From the NCBI RefSeq assembly GCF_000005505.3, contig NC_016135.3, forward strand, positions 7,410,613-7,474,612: a stretch of DNA of 64,000 bases. Direction: 5' to 3'. The translations under genes were made by a program, and so were the position numbers. The notes beneath the pieces are model-generated. The model was not told the DNA's origin, did not search any database, and saw only the letters and a program-made list of their open reading frames with translations. Below are positions 9,989 to 22,091 of the stretch, piece by piece. This DNA is from Brachypodium distachyon (taxonomy: Eukaryota > Streptophyta > Magnoliopsida > Poales > Poaceae). Positions within the stretch are counted from its first letter, which is position 1. Each line of letters opens with the position of its first letter.

Positions 9989-12900
9989 CTAGCTGTCGCC
10001 GTCTTCGGCCGGGGGGTCGACGGGGGGTTCAGGCTCCGGCTTCATCTGCATCCGCTCGACGACCTCGTCGACGAACTCGCGCACTGCTTGGGTGTGCGTG
10101 GGCTCGTCCTCGCTGTCGGACCAAGCGTCCAGCAGGGACTCAAAGGGAAATTCCGGGTCCCGGAGATGAATTCACGGGAGGATTGCCCCGGCAACCTCCC
10201 GGGCGCAGTTGGCGACTTCGTTGGCGCCATACTTAGCGATCCAGACATCGAGCACCCCAAGCTTCCCCAACAAGTCGGAGAAGAAGGGGATCAGCGTCGT
10301 GACATCCGTGCCGTCCACCTCCGCCGCCTGTAGCTCGAACTTAGGCAGCAGGTCGCGTAGCGACTCGGCGATCTTCGCCAGCTTCTCCGTCTCAAGCTGC
10401 CGCTGCCCGATCAGCATGCCATGATGGAGTCGGGCGTCTTGCGCGGCCTTCTTGGCCTTGCTGACGCGGCCCTCCAGCTTCGCAAGCTCTAAGGCTTAGG
10501 TCGCGTTGGCCTCGCCGGCCTTGGCGAGCTCTTCCCGGACGGCGGCCAACTCGTCCTCAAGCCCGGCCGCTTTGCCTTTGACCGAGTTGAGCTCGGCCTC
10601 GTGCTGAGTCGACGCTCTCGCTGCATCCTCAGCGGCCTTGACCTGCACCTTCAGCAGGACGCCGAGGCCTTCGATTTCGCCGCGGTAGTTGGCGATTAGC
10701 TCGCTCTTCTCGTCCAGCCGCGTCTGGGCCGTTGCGAGCACCTCGGCATGCTCTTTTCGGGAAGCTTCTAGGGTTGCCGCCATTGCGTCGAGCCTTCCTT
10801 GGAGCTCCGTGCGCTGGACCTCCAGTTGCCGACGGAGCTCGGTCTCCGGGACTACCGGCTCCCGAGCCGCCTCCAGGGATTGCCGGGCCAACCGTGCCTC
10901 CTCTTCGGTGAGGCGCGCCTTCTCGCGCAGCCGGGAGAGTTCGCGCCGCTCTCTCTCGACAGCCTCCCGCATCTCGCCGAGTTGATTCTTGGCGGTGGTG
11001 TGGCGCTCCCTCACCTCGTTATAGGAGGTGACGAAGGCGAACTGCTGGTCCCGGACGGCGTCCAGGAACCGGTGCGCCCGCTCGAAGACGCTCGGATCCC
11101 AGGTAAGAGGATTCCAAGCGACCCCGGCGAGGGTGCCGAGGTCGGTGCCGGGGAGAGCCCCCGAGGATGACGAAGCCCCAGCTCCCGAAGTGGAGCTGGG
11201 CGCGGGGTCGCCAACTTGCTCCCGGGGGTCTTGCCGTCCTTTCCCGACAACTTCCCCCGCGCCCAGGCTCCGGGACACTGGGGTTGGAGAGGGTTCCCTA
11301 CTTCCGACGGCGGTCGTCCCCTGTTGGACGGCGGGTGAGCCCGAGCCGGCCACGTCCGCGGCTTCGGGCGCGTTGCCGGGTGCCGCCGCCGGCGCGGCGG
11401 TCCCCACTGCTGCCGCTGTGTCCGTCGCGGCGGGGGCGGACACGGGAGCCGTTTCCGACTCCACCTCCGCCCCCGCGGTCCCGACGACCGAGTCGGGGTC
11501 GACCACGGCCGCGCCTGTTCCGGGCGCGGGCGCGCTTGTGCCGGCAACCGTGGAAAAGCATGACGGTCGGCGATGGCTGGTGCTATCGAAGGCGAATAAG
11601 GGCGACCGGGGCGGTTACCTTGTGCGGCCGTCGGGCTTGCCGGTGCAGCCTCCCCTACCTCGCCTGCGCCAGCGGGAGCATCCCAGGGTCTTGCCGCGGG
11701 CGAGTTGCCACTCGCTGCAGAAAGAGAAGGTATGGTTGTGAATTTGGCTAGCAGGAATTGCAGTTGCAGAGAATCAACGAAGACATACCTGGTGCCGGCT
11801 CTGTCTCCGCTTGGGCTGGGTCGCCAAGGGGCGCGCCCGCGCCGATGCTGGCCCCTGAGGCAGTCGGGTCGGTGGCGCCGCCCATGTCCACGCGAGTCCT
11901 TTTGCTTGGCGAGCCGGGCGCCCGCTGGCGAGGAGGACTTCGGAGGGTTGCGCCGGAGCGCGAAGCCCCGGAAGACCCCTCGAGCGGGCGGCGCCGTGGG
12001 CGCCCGCGGAGTCGTCGTGACCCGGAGAGCTCCAGGTGTCGATGGCGATGCCGCCGCGACGCCGGGCACCAAGCTCTCGGAGGGCCCCGCTACCGGAGCG
12101 AAGGCCGTCGCCGGGGCTCCGGAGAACCCCGCAGGTGCTGGAGTTGCCGGGGTACTGGCGGGCACCCCGAGACTGATTCCCGCCGCGGAGCTGGCGGCCG
12201 CCGCCAAGGCAGGGGCCGCCGCCGAGGCACTCGCGGCCCCTGTTGCCGCGGCTGACGTCGCGGTACCAACGGGCGCCCTAGGAGCGGCTGCCGCCGCCAG
12301 GTTAGTGGCCGCTGCCGGGGCGGACATCGCTGTTGAGGAAGTGGCTGCGGCCGCCGTGAACGCCCTCGATCTTCTCAGGATCAAGGGCGCGCTGTCGCGG
12401 CTTTCCTCGTCGTCGTCCTCCACGGCGACGACTTCCGGGGACGCAGCCACCTGGCCCGCCTCGTCGTCCAGCGACCGGAGGGAGGGCCAGCTAGGCTCGG
12501 ACCCGCCCTCGCTCTCCTCGAGCACCTGCTTCCCGAGGGGTGCTTGAGGAGGAGCGTGCGGGACGTGGGTGGGGGTGTCGTCCATCAACCCCCACTCGTT
12601 GCAGGGCGGGAAGGCGCTGACGATGTCGCTGAGCGCCTTGACGCCGACATGGAGAGCGAAGACCCCTGGTGGGAACTCTGTCAACTGGAAGACCTCGCCG
12701 GAGATCCCCTTCACCCACGTCTTGAGGGACTCCAAGTCCATGCCGTCCGCCTGGAGGCGTGTCCTGTCCCCGGAGCCTGTGTACATCCACGCTGGCCGGG
12801 AACGCAGCTGCAGCGGGGCTATGCGCCGATGGACGAAGGTGTGCGCCACGTCAACATCTGTGAGCCCCGCTAGCCGCAACGCCTTGATCTGCTCCACAAT

Positions 12901-13586
12901 GGGGAGGAGGTCGGCGTCGCGGTGGTACCTATCCTGCCAGCCGATCTGGGGCACCGGCAGGCCCGTCGGCGGTTGGATGAACTCCTGGGGGTCCTCCACT
13001 CGGACCTAGCACCAGTCACCCCGCCACTCTTTTTCGATCTTCTTCCCCGACCGAACGATGAACTCTGACTTCATCTGGTCGCGGGCGCGGAAAACCACCC
13101 CCGACGACATCGCCTTTGCGTTGTCGATGCGCGGGTAAAAGTAATGGCCCCACCGACGGCATCACCCCCATGAACGCCTCGCAGAGGAACTGGAAGGTGG
13201 CGAGGAGGAAGAGCGAGGTGGGGTGGAGCTGGCGCCACCCACAACTGATAGGACTCCATCAGCGCGTGGAGGAACAGAGAGATGGGCGGCACCATGCCGC
13301 AGAGGAGGAAGCGCGCGAACACCCGGAAGTCGTTATCCTGGTGTTCGACGCCCGCCGGGAAGATCCGCATCTCCCCGTGCTCGTTGAAATTGGAGGCGAC
13401 AGCGTGCCGGAGCTTCCCCAGCGCCTCGCCGTTGTAGCCGGGGCGGAAGAAGGCTACTTTTGCGCGCATCTCCCGGCTCTTCTGGTCCTTGGCGGTGGCC
13501 GCTTTGAGTGCCGCCTCGGTCTTGCTGGTCGCGGGCTTCTTCGAAGACTGGACTTCCTTCCCCTTCCTGGTGGTGGGCGGCGCCAT
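9989..13586 (-). pseudogene. Element A antisense ORF (Transposase_28-like N-terminus, coiled coil, DAWSD C-terminus)
   Basis: A long antisense gene of unknown function, opposite to gag-pol. It starts at ATG 13586 (MAPPTTRKGKEVQSSKKP) and ends at TAG (plus 9989-9991). Order: basic N-terminus; globular domain with FFRPGYNGEALGKLRHAV and FRVFARFLLCGMVPPISLFL, resembling the 'putative gypsy type transposon' family; CEAF and EFI..KKIEKEWR segments in shifted frames; a middle domain with DVDVAHTFVHRRIAPLQLRS, WMYTGSGDRTRLQADG and WVKGISGE (12999-12540); an Ala/Pro-rich disordered part; a Glu/Arg-rich coiled coil (11100-10500); and a C-terminal FPFESLLDAWSDSEDEPTH. Frameshifts lie at about 13180, 13010, 11500 and 10170, and a TAA at 10496-10498. 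Confidence 0.75.
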
Positions 13587-13634
13587 GGGGAGCGATGGCG
13601 GAAGCTGGCAAGAGCGAAGGGATGCGAGATGCGG

Positions 13635-14647
13635 AGTGGCACACGGGGTACCACCGCTTTGCGATGCGTGGCCCCCTCCCTCAAGTTCCGGGATGGTCTT
13701 ATCCCGGGGAGCGCCGACGAGCTTCCTAAGCTACCAGCCCGAAAGGGGCCAGCAGGGCTTCTGGGAATATTCCCGCTTAGGCACCTCCCCGGAAGCTGCT
13801 TCCCGGGAGGAGGGTCCCGGGTGCGCTGGGCCCGGTTGCTTCCCAGGCCGACTTGCGAGGACTGAGGGTTCCCGGACACGTGCCCCCGCCTCGGGTCGTG
13901 GGGCCCACTGGACAGCGCCACGCGGGCGCGTGACGGGCGCGGAACGCGCGGTCCCACCAAGGCAAGGAGTAAGGCGCTCACCTCAGTAAACGAGCCGACC
14001 GACGGGTAGTTACCCGTCCGATCCAAGGAACAGTGGTTATCCAATCCTACCCTAGGGTCCTAGGCCCCTAGCAGCGGAGGTGGCACCCATGCATGCCACC
14101 AGCTCACCAGGGAGAGTTGCGTGCCTCCCCGTTGGACACTTGTAGCCAATGCACCGTGGCACGTGTGGCATCCCCTTGTGTATAAAAGGAGGACCCATGC
14201 CAACGGTCAAGGGGGTTAGAGGGTTGACGGGTTAGACAGTTGGAGAGGGGAGTCAGTTGGTCAGTTAGTTGGTTCGGACGAAGCTCGCTCGATAGATGTT
14301 TACTGGCTCCAGTAGGTAGCCAGCGGAGAGTAGTGAGGAGTGCCTAGCCACTGAGAGAAAGCCCGGGAGCTTGCCCGGCAACCTGTAAACATTTGATCCG
14401 TAATCAATATCAGCTCAGACAGGCAGGACGTAGGGTTTTACACCTCCGGGTGGCCCGAACCTGGGTAAAAAACATGCGTGCGTCTGTTCTTGGACTAGCG
14501 CGTACCCCTAGCACTTTGCCTCGCCGGCCCCGTAGGGCTTCAACGGCCGTGCCGGCGATCATCTGGTCTCCACCTCAGACGCCCCTACCGAACCTAAAAG
14601 GGGGACGTGGCTGCACACCCCTAGTGTCGGAGCACCGAGCGACGACA
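13635..14647 (+). repeat. Element A 3' LTR, left edge deleted (1,013 bp)
   Basis: Matches the 5' LTR from its tenth base (AGTGGCACACGGGG) to CGACGACA, with scattered substitutions, mostly in the first half. The first 9 bp and the whole polypurine region are missing: the LTR starts 48 bp after the antisense ORF's ATG. It contains TATAAAAGG at 14181-14189 and is followed by CTATT (14648-14652). Confidence 0.93.
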
Positions 14648-14652
14648 CTATT

Positions 14653-15240
14653 CGGCCAGGATATGATAAAGGATGCTGAGGAAAAGGTGAGACTCATCCG
14701 AGACCGGCTGAAAGTAGCTCAGTCAAGGCAGAAAAGCTATGTGGATACCAAACGTAGGGAGGTTGCCTACAAAATTGAAGGGAGAGCGTATCTCAGAGTT
14801 TCACCGATACGCGGAGTCAAGAGATTTGGAATCAAAGGAAAGTTAGCACCCGATTTGATTGGACCTTTCAAGATCTTTTCACGCCAAGGAGAAATGGCCT
14901 ACAAATTGGACTTACCGGAAGCATTGTCCAATGTCCACAACGTCTTCCATGTATCGCAACTGAAGAAGTGTCATCCTGAGATGGCCGACACACCCCTGAG
15001 GGATACGATTCCACTTGAGGAAGTCCAGATACAGAGTGACTTCACCTATGTGGAGAAACCGATCAGAATCTTGGATACAGTAGAGAGACAAACCCGATCC
15101 AAGACCATCAAGTTTTGCAAAGTCCAGCGGGACCATCATACAGAAGAAGAAGCCACATGGGAATGCGAGGATGATCTTCGAGAAGACCACCCAAACCTCT
15201 TTGCTAGCCAAACCCAATCTCGAGGACGAGATTCATCTTA
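14653..15240 (+). pseudogene. H0 integrase C-terminus with chromodomain
   Basis: Continues the integrase broken at 2935: GQDMIKDAEEKVRLIRDRLK, then FHVSQLKKCHPEMADTPLRD and the terminal chromodomain (EKPIRILDTVERQTRSKTIK, ATWECEDDLREDHPNLF). It ends at TAA 15238-15240. Chromodomains of this position mark plant chromoviruses and are thought to guide insertion to heterochromatin. No stop lies within this part. Twelve bases (GGAGGGTAGGTC, 15242-15253) then lead into TGTAACATC, the 3' LTR start. Confidence 0.92.
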
Positions 15241-15241
15241 A

Positions 15242-15284
15242 GGAGGGTAGGTCTGTAACATCACAAAATTTCAGATTCTTACAT
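15242..15284 (+). repeat. H0 polypurine tract and first 31 bp of its 3' LTR
   Basis: GGAGGGTAGGTC is followed by TGTAACATCACAAAATTTCA. M is inserted 31 bp into the LTR. The LTR resumes at 36517 with ATGCATTGCATCCATAAGC, in register with the related LTR of M. Confidence 0.85.
15280..15284. repeat. Target site duplication of element M, left copy (TACAT)
   Basis: TACAT precedes the LTR edge TGAACCGACC at 15285 and recurs at 36512-36516, right after GATGTTACA. Confidence 0.93.
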
Positions 15285-18200
15285 TGAACCGACCGCCCCC
15301 GTATACGGGTTCGATCTCTATGCTTTAGTGCTAGTCCTTGGATCGACTCACTAGCACACATAGCTTCAAGATGTAATATCATAGAACAAAGGTCTCAATA
15401 TTACAACATATCATCCAGAATTAAAAAGGTACTTACAACTCGCATAAGCTCACAGGTTAGTTGGAAATAAAACAACTGTTTAGCAGTGGAAAGCGAAAGA
15501 TACAAGGGCTCATCAACACCACGGTGAGAGCGGGTTGGAATGTAAGCCCGTGACCCAAACATTCAGAACGCACATCTTACTCGTCGTCGGAGCTTGCTGC
15601 ATCATTAAACGATGCAGCCACTAGGGTCAATACATTGAATGTATTGGCAAGATTCACTAGGAGTTATATCAGAGCCTACCAAGTATATGCACAATGTGGC
15701 AAAGTGGGTTCAAGGATATTTGCATAAAAGCTTAGTTATTGAATCCTATCTTTTAATCAAATAGAATTTTATCACTATTGGACATGGGGTAGACACACCC
15801 ATGCTCCAATTATCCTAGAGCACATTGAAGTGGATTCATCAAGTGCTCCGACCCTGTTCAACCATTCATTTTATTTAAGAAATTGGAATGAGTGAGACTT
15901 TCCTTACAGCCCCACATCTAGTTGCTCAAATTGTCCGTTGCCGGGGACACGGCTAAGTACTTAGTTTTGACGCTCTCGAGAGTTTGTACACATTCCCCAC
16001 AAGAAACCGACGTGTTAGTCCCTTGTTGTCCTCAGGGTAGAGTAGCAACGGCATCGATTACGAGATTTTCAGAGGTAATTCCCTAAACCACGAGAGAATC
16101 ACGCTCCCCCTACACGGCTACCTCAGTACAATTCCTCGGGTCTAGGTTCATGTTCATACAACTTACTCTTGTCTCGCCAGAGCCCATATAGCATTGTGGT
16201 TGTACTGGAAGTTTCTAAATAGGAAACTAGTCCAGTCTCGGTTACCCCAGGTGGCATTTCACATTTGCAACGTAGGCGCTCCCTGAATCCATGGGAGAGA
16301 CATCCATGGACGATCCAATCCTGAATCCACAGAAATGAATGTCCATAGAAATGGACCTGACGCCGCTAATCCTCAAAATCTTCAGAGCAGCCCACCCAGG
16401 ACGGTTCATTGAATTAATTGTTTTGCCTTACATCTAACAAAACATTTCATATCCAAAGGCATAACAATATCATAATGTAGTTATTTCCCCCACGATACTA
16501 CCATAGCCTAGCATTCAACTACAATCGATGGCAATTTTGGTAGCAAAGTAATGGCGAGGGTAAACTAGACTACCTGGGATTTATAGCTAGAATAGAAGTA
16601 CGAGTAATATTCGTAATGCATCTAATAAAACATCTAGTGCATAATAAAAATATTTAGGAGAATGATCAAAGTGAACTTGCCTTGTTCAAGGTTGTGGTAG
16701 TTCTCGCACTCTTCGCAACAACAAGGAATACACTCCACACAATCTAAAATAAAAGAAACATAGACACAATAAACTCAACATTCAATACAAAAACCATGCC
16801 ATGATGCATATGCCATGATGATGCATACAAAGGTTACCTCCAAAGTAAAAGTTTTGTTTCTGTTTTGAAAAGTCTTTCAAATGATTTGGACGGATTATAC
16901 AAAACCAAAGAGGTAATTAATATGCATGAAACAAGGGTAGGGTTTAAATTAAAAGATTGTGTGGTTTTTGCAACAAAGAGCAAGATTTAAACTTGTATGC
17001 CATGATTGTTCAAAAAATAATTTCTTTTCTGGTCCTAATGGATAGAGAAAAGTTTAAATAATTTTACAGCAAGATAACATGCTCAAAACTATTTTGAAAC
17101 AAATCATTTGAAAGTTAAACCATATTCAACCATTCTGTAAATAGCTTCTGTTTAAATTGTTCAAAACTGAAATTAGACAGTGCCAAAATATTCTACACGT
17201 TGTGACGATTCCAGAAAGGTGCGGATCACAATTTTTGGACAAACGGTTTGAAAAATATGAGGCTTTGAAGTTGTAGGGGCCTTTCTGCAAAATTACATTA
17301 TCTAATTTGGCCGAAATAAAATAAAAAAAACTATGCCACGTGGCAAAATCTGACTGGCCCGGTTCTAGGGTTTTCGCCGGCTGCGGGGTAGCTCGCCGGC
17401 GACGGCGCGGCGCAGCCGCAGGCGACGCAGGCAGGGCGGCGGCGTGCAGGGGAGCGGCGGTGCGGGCAGCGCCGGCCGGGCGCGGGCGGCGATGCACGCA
17501 GTGGACGGTGTTGAGGAAGATGGCCGGCGCAGGGACGGCCCGGTCGTCCAAACTCGAAGGCGAGTGCGTCACGGGGTTCGCTCGGGAAAGAGGAAGAAGG
17601 GGAGAGGGTTGGCGGTGCGCGGGACTCACCGGAACGGCGTCGGCGGCGCGAGAATCAGCGGCGACCGAAGCTTTCTCGAGCGAGAAATCGGAGGGTAACC
17701 GGCGCGTAATCGAGCGGGGAAAGTGGGGGAATAGGTGGAGAAAAGGAAGAGCTTTGGGGTGACGCGCACACTTTTGAAGATTGAGGTCGTGGGCGAGCGG
17801 AACTCGGAGTGGAGCCGTGGGCGTCGTGGACTCGGGCGCGAGCGGAGAAATCGGATGGAGGTTGAAGAAGGGTGGCGGGGTCCACCGGTTAGTGGCTGCG
17901 GGCAGTCCGTTGAGCCGGTCGGTCCGGTCCGGTTCGGCCCGGTTTTCTTCGGTTTTTCCTTTTCTTTTATCTATTTTCTGTTTTTGAACCTCAAAATTGA
18001 TTCAAAACTCCAAATAAAATACAGAAAAATTTGTAAAATCATATTTTCATATGATCTAACTTTTGGAACAAGAATTTCCTCAAAATAAAATATTTAAAAA
18101 TACATAAATAGTTTTTAGGGCCCTTAGGCTATCGAAACTAATTATTTTTCAAAATACTTTCAAAAGCCAATTTATGGGATAGCTTTATATATGGATTAAG

Positions 18201-18402
18201 TCCCTTTTTAACCGATACCCTCATGGGTTAAATTGCAAAAACTCAAAAGCAAGATTAAAGCCCAAAATCAAATAAAGGCATATTTGCAAAATGGTTTTCT
18301 GGCAAAAAAAATTTAGGGTTTTGAAAGTGATCAAATGCAAAGGTGACATGATGCTTATGATATGCAATGCATATGAAGGGTTTTGAAAATTGGGATGTTA
18401 CA
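15285..18402 (-). repeat. Element M 3' LTR (3,118 bp)
   Basis: On the minus strand it runs from TGTAACATCCCAATTTTCAA (ending at plus 18402) to GGTCGGTTCA (plus 15285). It pairs with the 5' LTR at 25227-27879 plus 35873-36511, and the match is near-identical over long stretches. A GC-rich stretch at 17390-17700 produces many spurious ORFs. There is no gene here. Confidence 0.93.
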
Positions 18403-18417
18403 GACCTAACCCCCTTA
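18403..18417 (-). other. Element M polypurine tract
   Basis: The minus-strand sequence TTAAGGGGGTTAGGTC directly precedes the LTR start TGTAACATCCC, and it overlaps the integrase stop codon. Confidence 0.75.
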
Positions 18418-19861
18418 AGATGAATCTCGTCCTTGAGATTTCTATTGGTTAGCAAAAAGGTATGGGTGGTCTTCTCGAAGATCATCCTCGCGTTCCCACA
18501 TAGCTTCTTCTTCGGTGTGGGATTCCATTGAACCTTGCAGAACTTGATGGTCTTGGAACGGGTATGTCTTTCTGTTGTTTCCAAGATCCTGGTTGGTTTC
18601 TCTTCATATGTGAGATCGCTTTGAATATCAACTTCGTCAAGTGAAACTGTATCCCTTAGTGGCATATCGGCCATTTCTGGGTGGCACTTTTTTAACTGTG
18701 ACACATGGAACACGTCGTGGACACTTGTCAACTTTTCAGGTAACTCCAACTTGTAAGCAACCTCTCCTTGGCGTGCTAAAACTTTGTAGGGTCCAATATA
18801 GCGTGGCGCTAATTTTTCTTTAATCCCAAATCTTTTAACTCCGCGTATCGGGGAAACTCTGAGATACGCTCTGTCACCAACCTCGTAGGTGACCTCCCTT
18901 CGTTTGGAATCTGCATAACTCTTTTGCCTAGATTAAGCTATCTTAAGCCTGTCTCGAATCAGCCTGACCTTCTCTTCAACATCCTTTATCATGTCGGGTC
19001 CGAATAGACGACGGTCTCCTACACCATCCCATAGCAATGCTGTCCTGCATTTCTTGCCATACAAAGCTTCGAATGGTGCCATTCCAATACTTGCTTGAAA
19101 ACTGTTGTTGTATGAGAACTCTGCATACGGTAGATTCTCATCCCAGCTAGATCCATAGTCCAGAGCGCAAGCTCTTAACATATCTTCAAGAACTCGGTTC
19201 ACTCTTTTTGTTTGTCCATCCGTCTGCGGATGAAACGCGGTGCTAAACTCTAGCCTTGTGCCTAGAGACTCGTGCAATTGTCCCCAAAATCTTGAGGTAA
19301 ACTGGGTACCTCTGTCTGAAACGATCTCCTTAGGTATTCTATGTAGGCATACAATCGTAGACATGTAACGTTTGGCCAATTGTGCACTTGTATAGGTGGT
19401 CTTCACAGGTATGAAATGGGCAACTTTGGTCAAACGGTCAACTACCACCCATATTGAATCATAACCAGACCTTGTCCTTGGCAAGCAATGATGAAATCCA
19501 TGCCTACCTTATCCCATTTCCAGTCTGGCACTGGCAACGGTCGTAATAATCCAGCTGGTTTCTGATGTTCAGCCTTGACTCTGCTACAAATATCACACAA
19601 AGCGATATACTCAGCGATGTCTTGCTTCAATCCTGTCCACCAAAACTTTTTTTTCAAATCCATGTACATCTTTGTATTACCGGGGTGGATTGAGTACGGT
19701 GAATCATGAGCTTCTTGTAGTATTAGCTTTTTGATCTCGGGGTCTTGTGGTACACAAATACGCTTCTCAAACCATGCGGTACCTTGATCGTCCTCAATGA
19801 ATCCTTTTGCTTTTTCAATAGCCATATTATCCTTTATCGTTCTAATTTTCGAGTCTTCTTT
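18415..19861 (-). pseudogene. Element M integrase with chromodomain, inactivated
   Basis: Minus strand. The zinc finger region shows HPGNTKMYMDLKKKFWW and CDICSRVKAEHQKP, and the first catalytic Asp is in VGMDFI. The second Asp is in VSDRGTQFTS. The catalytic Glu is changed to Lys: DGQTKRVNR (AAA, plus 19206-19208), whereas H0 has Glu. Further damage: a frameshift at about 19487, a TAA after DRLKIA (about 18933), and another frameshift in the chromodomain (near 18510). The C-terminus retains FHVSQLKKCHPEMADMPLRD and EKPTRILETTERHTRSKTI. It is non-functional. Confidence 0.9.
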
Positions 19862-21017
19862 CTAGGATTTTCTAATTCTGTCCAGTAGAGTGGGTTGTAC
19901 TTCCATGTTGGCTAAGTAACCTTCCGGGACTATCTCTAATCTGAGATCCTTGAATTGCTCACACAATTCAGCGGGTAATTCTCCAGCTGTAAGTCCATTA
20001 ACATAGCCCTTGCGGCTCAAAGCGTCGGCCACTACATTAGCCTTGCCTGGATGATATTGAAGATTGAGATTATAATCCTTGATTAACTCTAACCATCTTC
20101 TTTGTCTCAAGTTCAATTCCTTCTGCGTGAATATATACTTCAAGCTCTTGTGATCGGTGAATAGCTCACATTGCTTTCCCATGAGATAGTGCCTCCAAGT
20201 CTTGAGTGCGTGCACTACCGATGCTAGTTCCAAATCATGAGTGGGGTAATTTTTCTCAAGATTCTTAAGTTGTCTTGAAGCGTATGCTACGACTCTTCCT
20301 CCTTGCATCAAAACACATCCCAATCCTAGACACGAAGCGTCACAGTACACTTGAAAATCTTCCAGTAAGTCGGGCAAAACAAGGATGGGTGCTGATACTA
20401 GCCTCTTCTTCAAATCTTGAAAACTTTCTTCACACTTATCAGTCCATTCAAACTTCTTCTCTTTCTTCAAAAGCCCAGTCATAGGTTTGGCAATCTTGGA
20501 GAAATTCTCTATGAACCTCCTGTAATATCCAGCAAGTCCTAAAAAGCTGCGGACATCTCCGACGTTCTTAGGGACTTCCCATTCAGTCACCGCTGCTACT
20601 TTAGCGGGGTCGACGGCAATTCCATTTCCTGACACAATGTGTCCCAAGAAACCAACTTCGGACAACCAAAATTCACACTTGCTGAATTTTCCGTAAAGCT
20701 TGTGCTCTCTAAGCTTTTCCATGATCAGACGCAAATGTTCTTCATGTTCTTCTTTGCTCTTCGAGTAGATCAAAATGTCATCGATGAATACTACGACAAA
20801 CTTATCCAAATATTCCATGAATACCTTGTTCATCATATTCATGAAGTATGCCGGGGCATTGGTTAATCCAAAAGGCATCACTGTGTACTCAAACAGGCCA
20901 TACCTAGTGGTAAATGCTGTCTTGGGTATATCCACTTCTCGGATCTTTAACTGGAAATAACCTGATCGAAGATTGATCTTTGAGAAAACACAGGCTCCTT
21001 TCAATTGATCGAATAGA
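19862..21017 (-). pseudogene. Element M reverse transcriptase (fingers deleted) and RNase H
   Basis: Minus strand, one open frame to a TAG at plus 19862-19864. RT palm motifs: [28 protein letters not shown] and FIDD (plus 20777-20788, [14 protein letters not shown]), the chromoviral form of YVDD. The connection region ([16 protein letters not shown]) is followed by RNase H with [32 protein letters not shown] and [19 protein letters not shown] begins abruptly at [10 protein letters not shown], so about 80 residues between the protease end and this motif, including the template-gripping fingers, are lost. The reading frame continues past the TAG into integrase, so that stop is secondary. Confidence 0.92.
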
Positions 21018-21725
21018 TCATTGATTATACAGTCTCTTGGCTATAGGTCCACTTCCGGGCAATAACTCAATGAGAAATTCCACATCTCGGTCCGGTGGCA
21101 TGCCTGGTAATTCCTCTAGAAACACATCCGGATATTTTTTCACTATTGGTACATCCTCTAGGCTAACCCCCTTAAGAGAATTTACCTTGGGTAATTTAAG
21201 CTCATAGGTTGACTTGAAGCGGATTCGCTTCTTCTCCGAGGTTGTGAGTGTGATAGTCCTCTTGACACAATCTATAAGTCCTTCATACTTGGCTAACCAT
21301 TCCATTCCTAGGATCACATCCAAGTCTTTTGATCCTAACACTATCAGGTATGTGGGGAAAATGTGTTTTCCAATTTCTAGTGTCAGCATTCGGCATTCAC
21401 AAGCCGTTATCATCTCTCCCCCAGGTGACTTCACCTTCATAGGGTTCACTAAGGTACTAGTGTTTAATCCATTCTCATGCACAAAACTCCTTGAGATAAA
21501 AGAATGCGATGCACCGGTATCAAACAGTACGAGTGCTTCAAAAGAATTTAGACGGAAGGTGCCAATTACGATACCTTGCTCCTCCGTGATTTCTTCCATG
21601 TTGACGTGGTTCACATTGCCCTTCTGAAATGGGTTGGGCTTTGCTCCAGCCTCATTGAACTTCTCCGAACAATCATTGGAGTAGTGCCCCATCTTGTGAC
21701 ACTTGAAGCATTGCACTTGGCTCAT
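21018..21725 (-). pseudogene. Element M nucleocapsid knuckle and aspartic protease
   Basis: Minus strand. A CCHC zinc knuckle (CFKCHKMGHYSNDC) at the start binds element RNA. The aspartic protease follows, with an intact LFDTGASHSFIS active site and ILGMEWLAKYEGLIDC near its end. It ends with the usual PDRDVEFLIELLPG junction to RT and then stops at the deletion junction (plus 21018-21020). The protease itself looks uninterrupted. Confidence 0.92.
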
Positions 21726-22091
21726 ATCCCTGCCAGTGGTGCGGTTCTGCCCTGGGTTGCCTCCATTGTTATGGCCACTGCCCTTGTTGTTGTTGATCCT
21801 TGGGTGCTGGTGCTTCTATTGGTGGTTCCGGCTGCCATTTCCTCCCTGGTGGTGGTGGTGTCCTTGATTTCCATGGCGGTGATGGTGTCCACTCCCACCA
21901 TGGTTATTCTGATGATTTCCTCCATGCTTAACCATCGAAGAGCTGCCACTACCCTCGTACGAGGTGCGCGGCTTCTGGTGTGGACCAGCGTGGTTATTGC
22001 CATGGTGAGGCCTCTTCCTCCTGTTTTCTATCTGATTCTGTTTGTTCTCCAGAATGATGGCTTTGTCCATGAGGGACTGGTATGTAGGGAT

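Larger units (their letters stand above)
2936..14647 (+). mobile_element. Element A: Tat-lineage Ty3/gypsy retrotransposon with antisense ORF, defective
   Basis: Bounded by LTRs at 2936-3961 and 13635-14647, and flanked by a perfect 5-bp duplication CTATT (2931-2935 and 14648-14652). It lies inside the H0 integrase. Order: LTR, primer-site region, gag, protease, RT, RNase H, second RNase H, truncated integrase, conserved noncoding block, antisense ORF, LTR. The second RNase H and the antisense ORF are Tat hallmarks. Integrase is deleted after the zinc-finger start. The polypurine tract and the first 9 bp of the 3' LTR are deleted. The coding frames carry several shifts and stops, so this copy cannot be autonomous. 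Confidence 0.9.

Noticed and set aside
10689..12547. Long plus-strand ORFs (for example 11028-11741 and 11705-12547) opposite the antisense ORF of element A
   Set aside because: GC-rich shadows. The minus-strand reading matches other antisense-ORF copies at protein level; the plus reading does not.
17126..17762. ORFs on both strands in the M 3' LTR, and similar ones at 27054-27911
   Set aside because: They lie in the GC-rich LTR segment, are not conserved between the two LTRs, and lack any domain.
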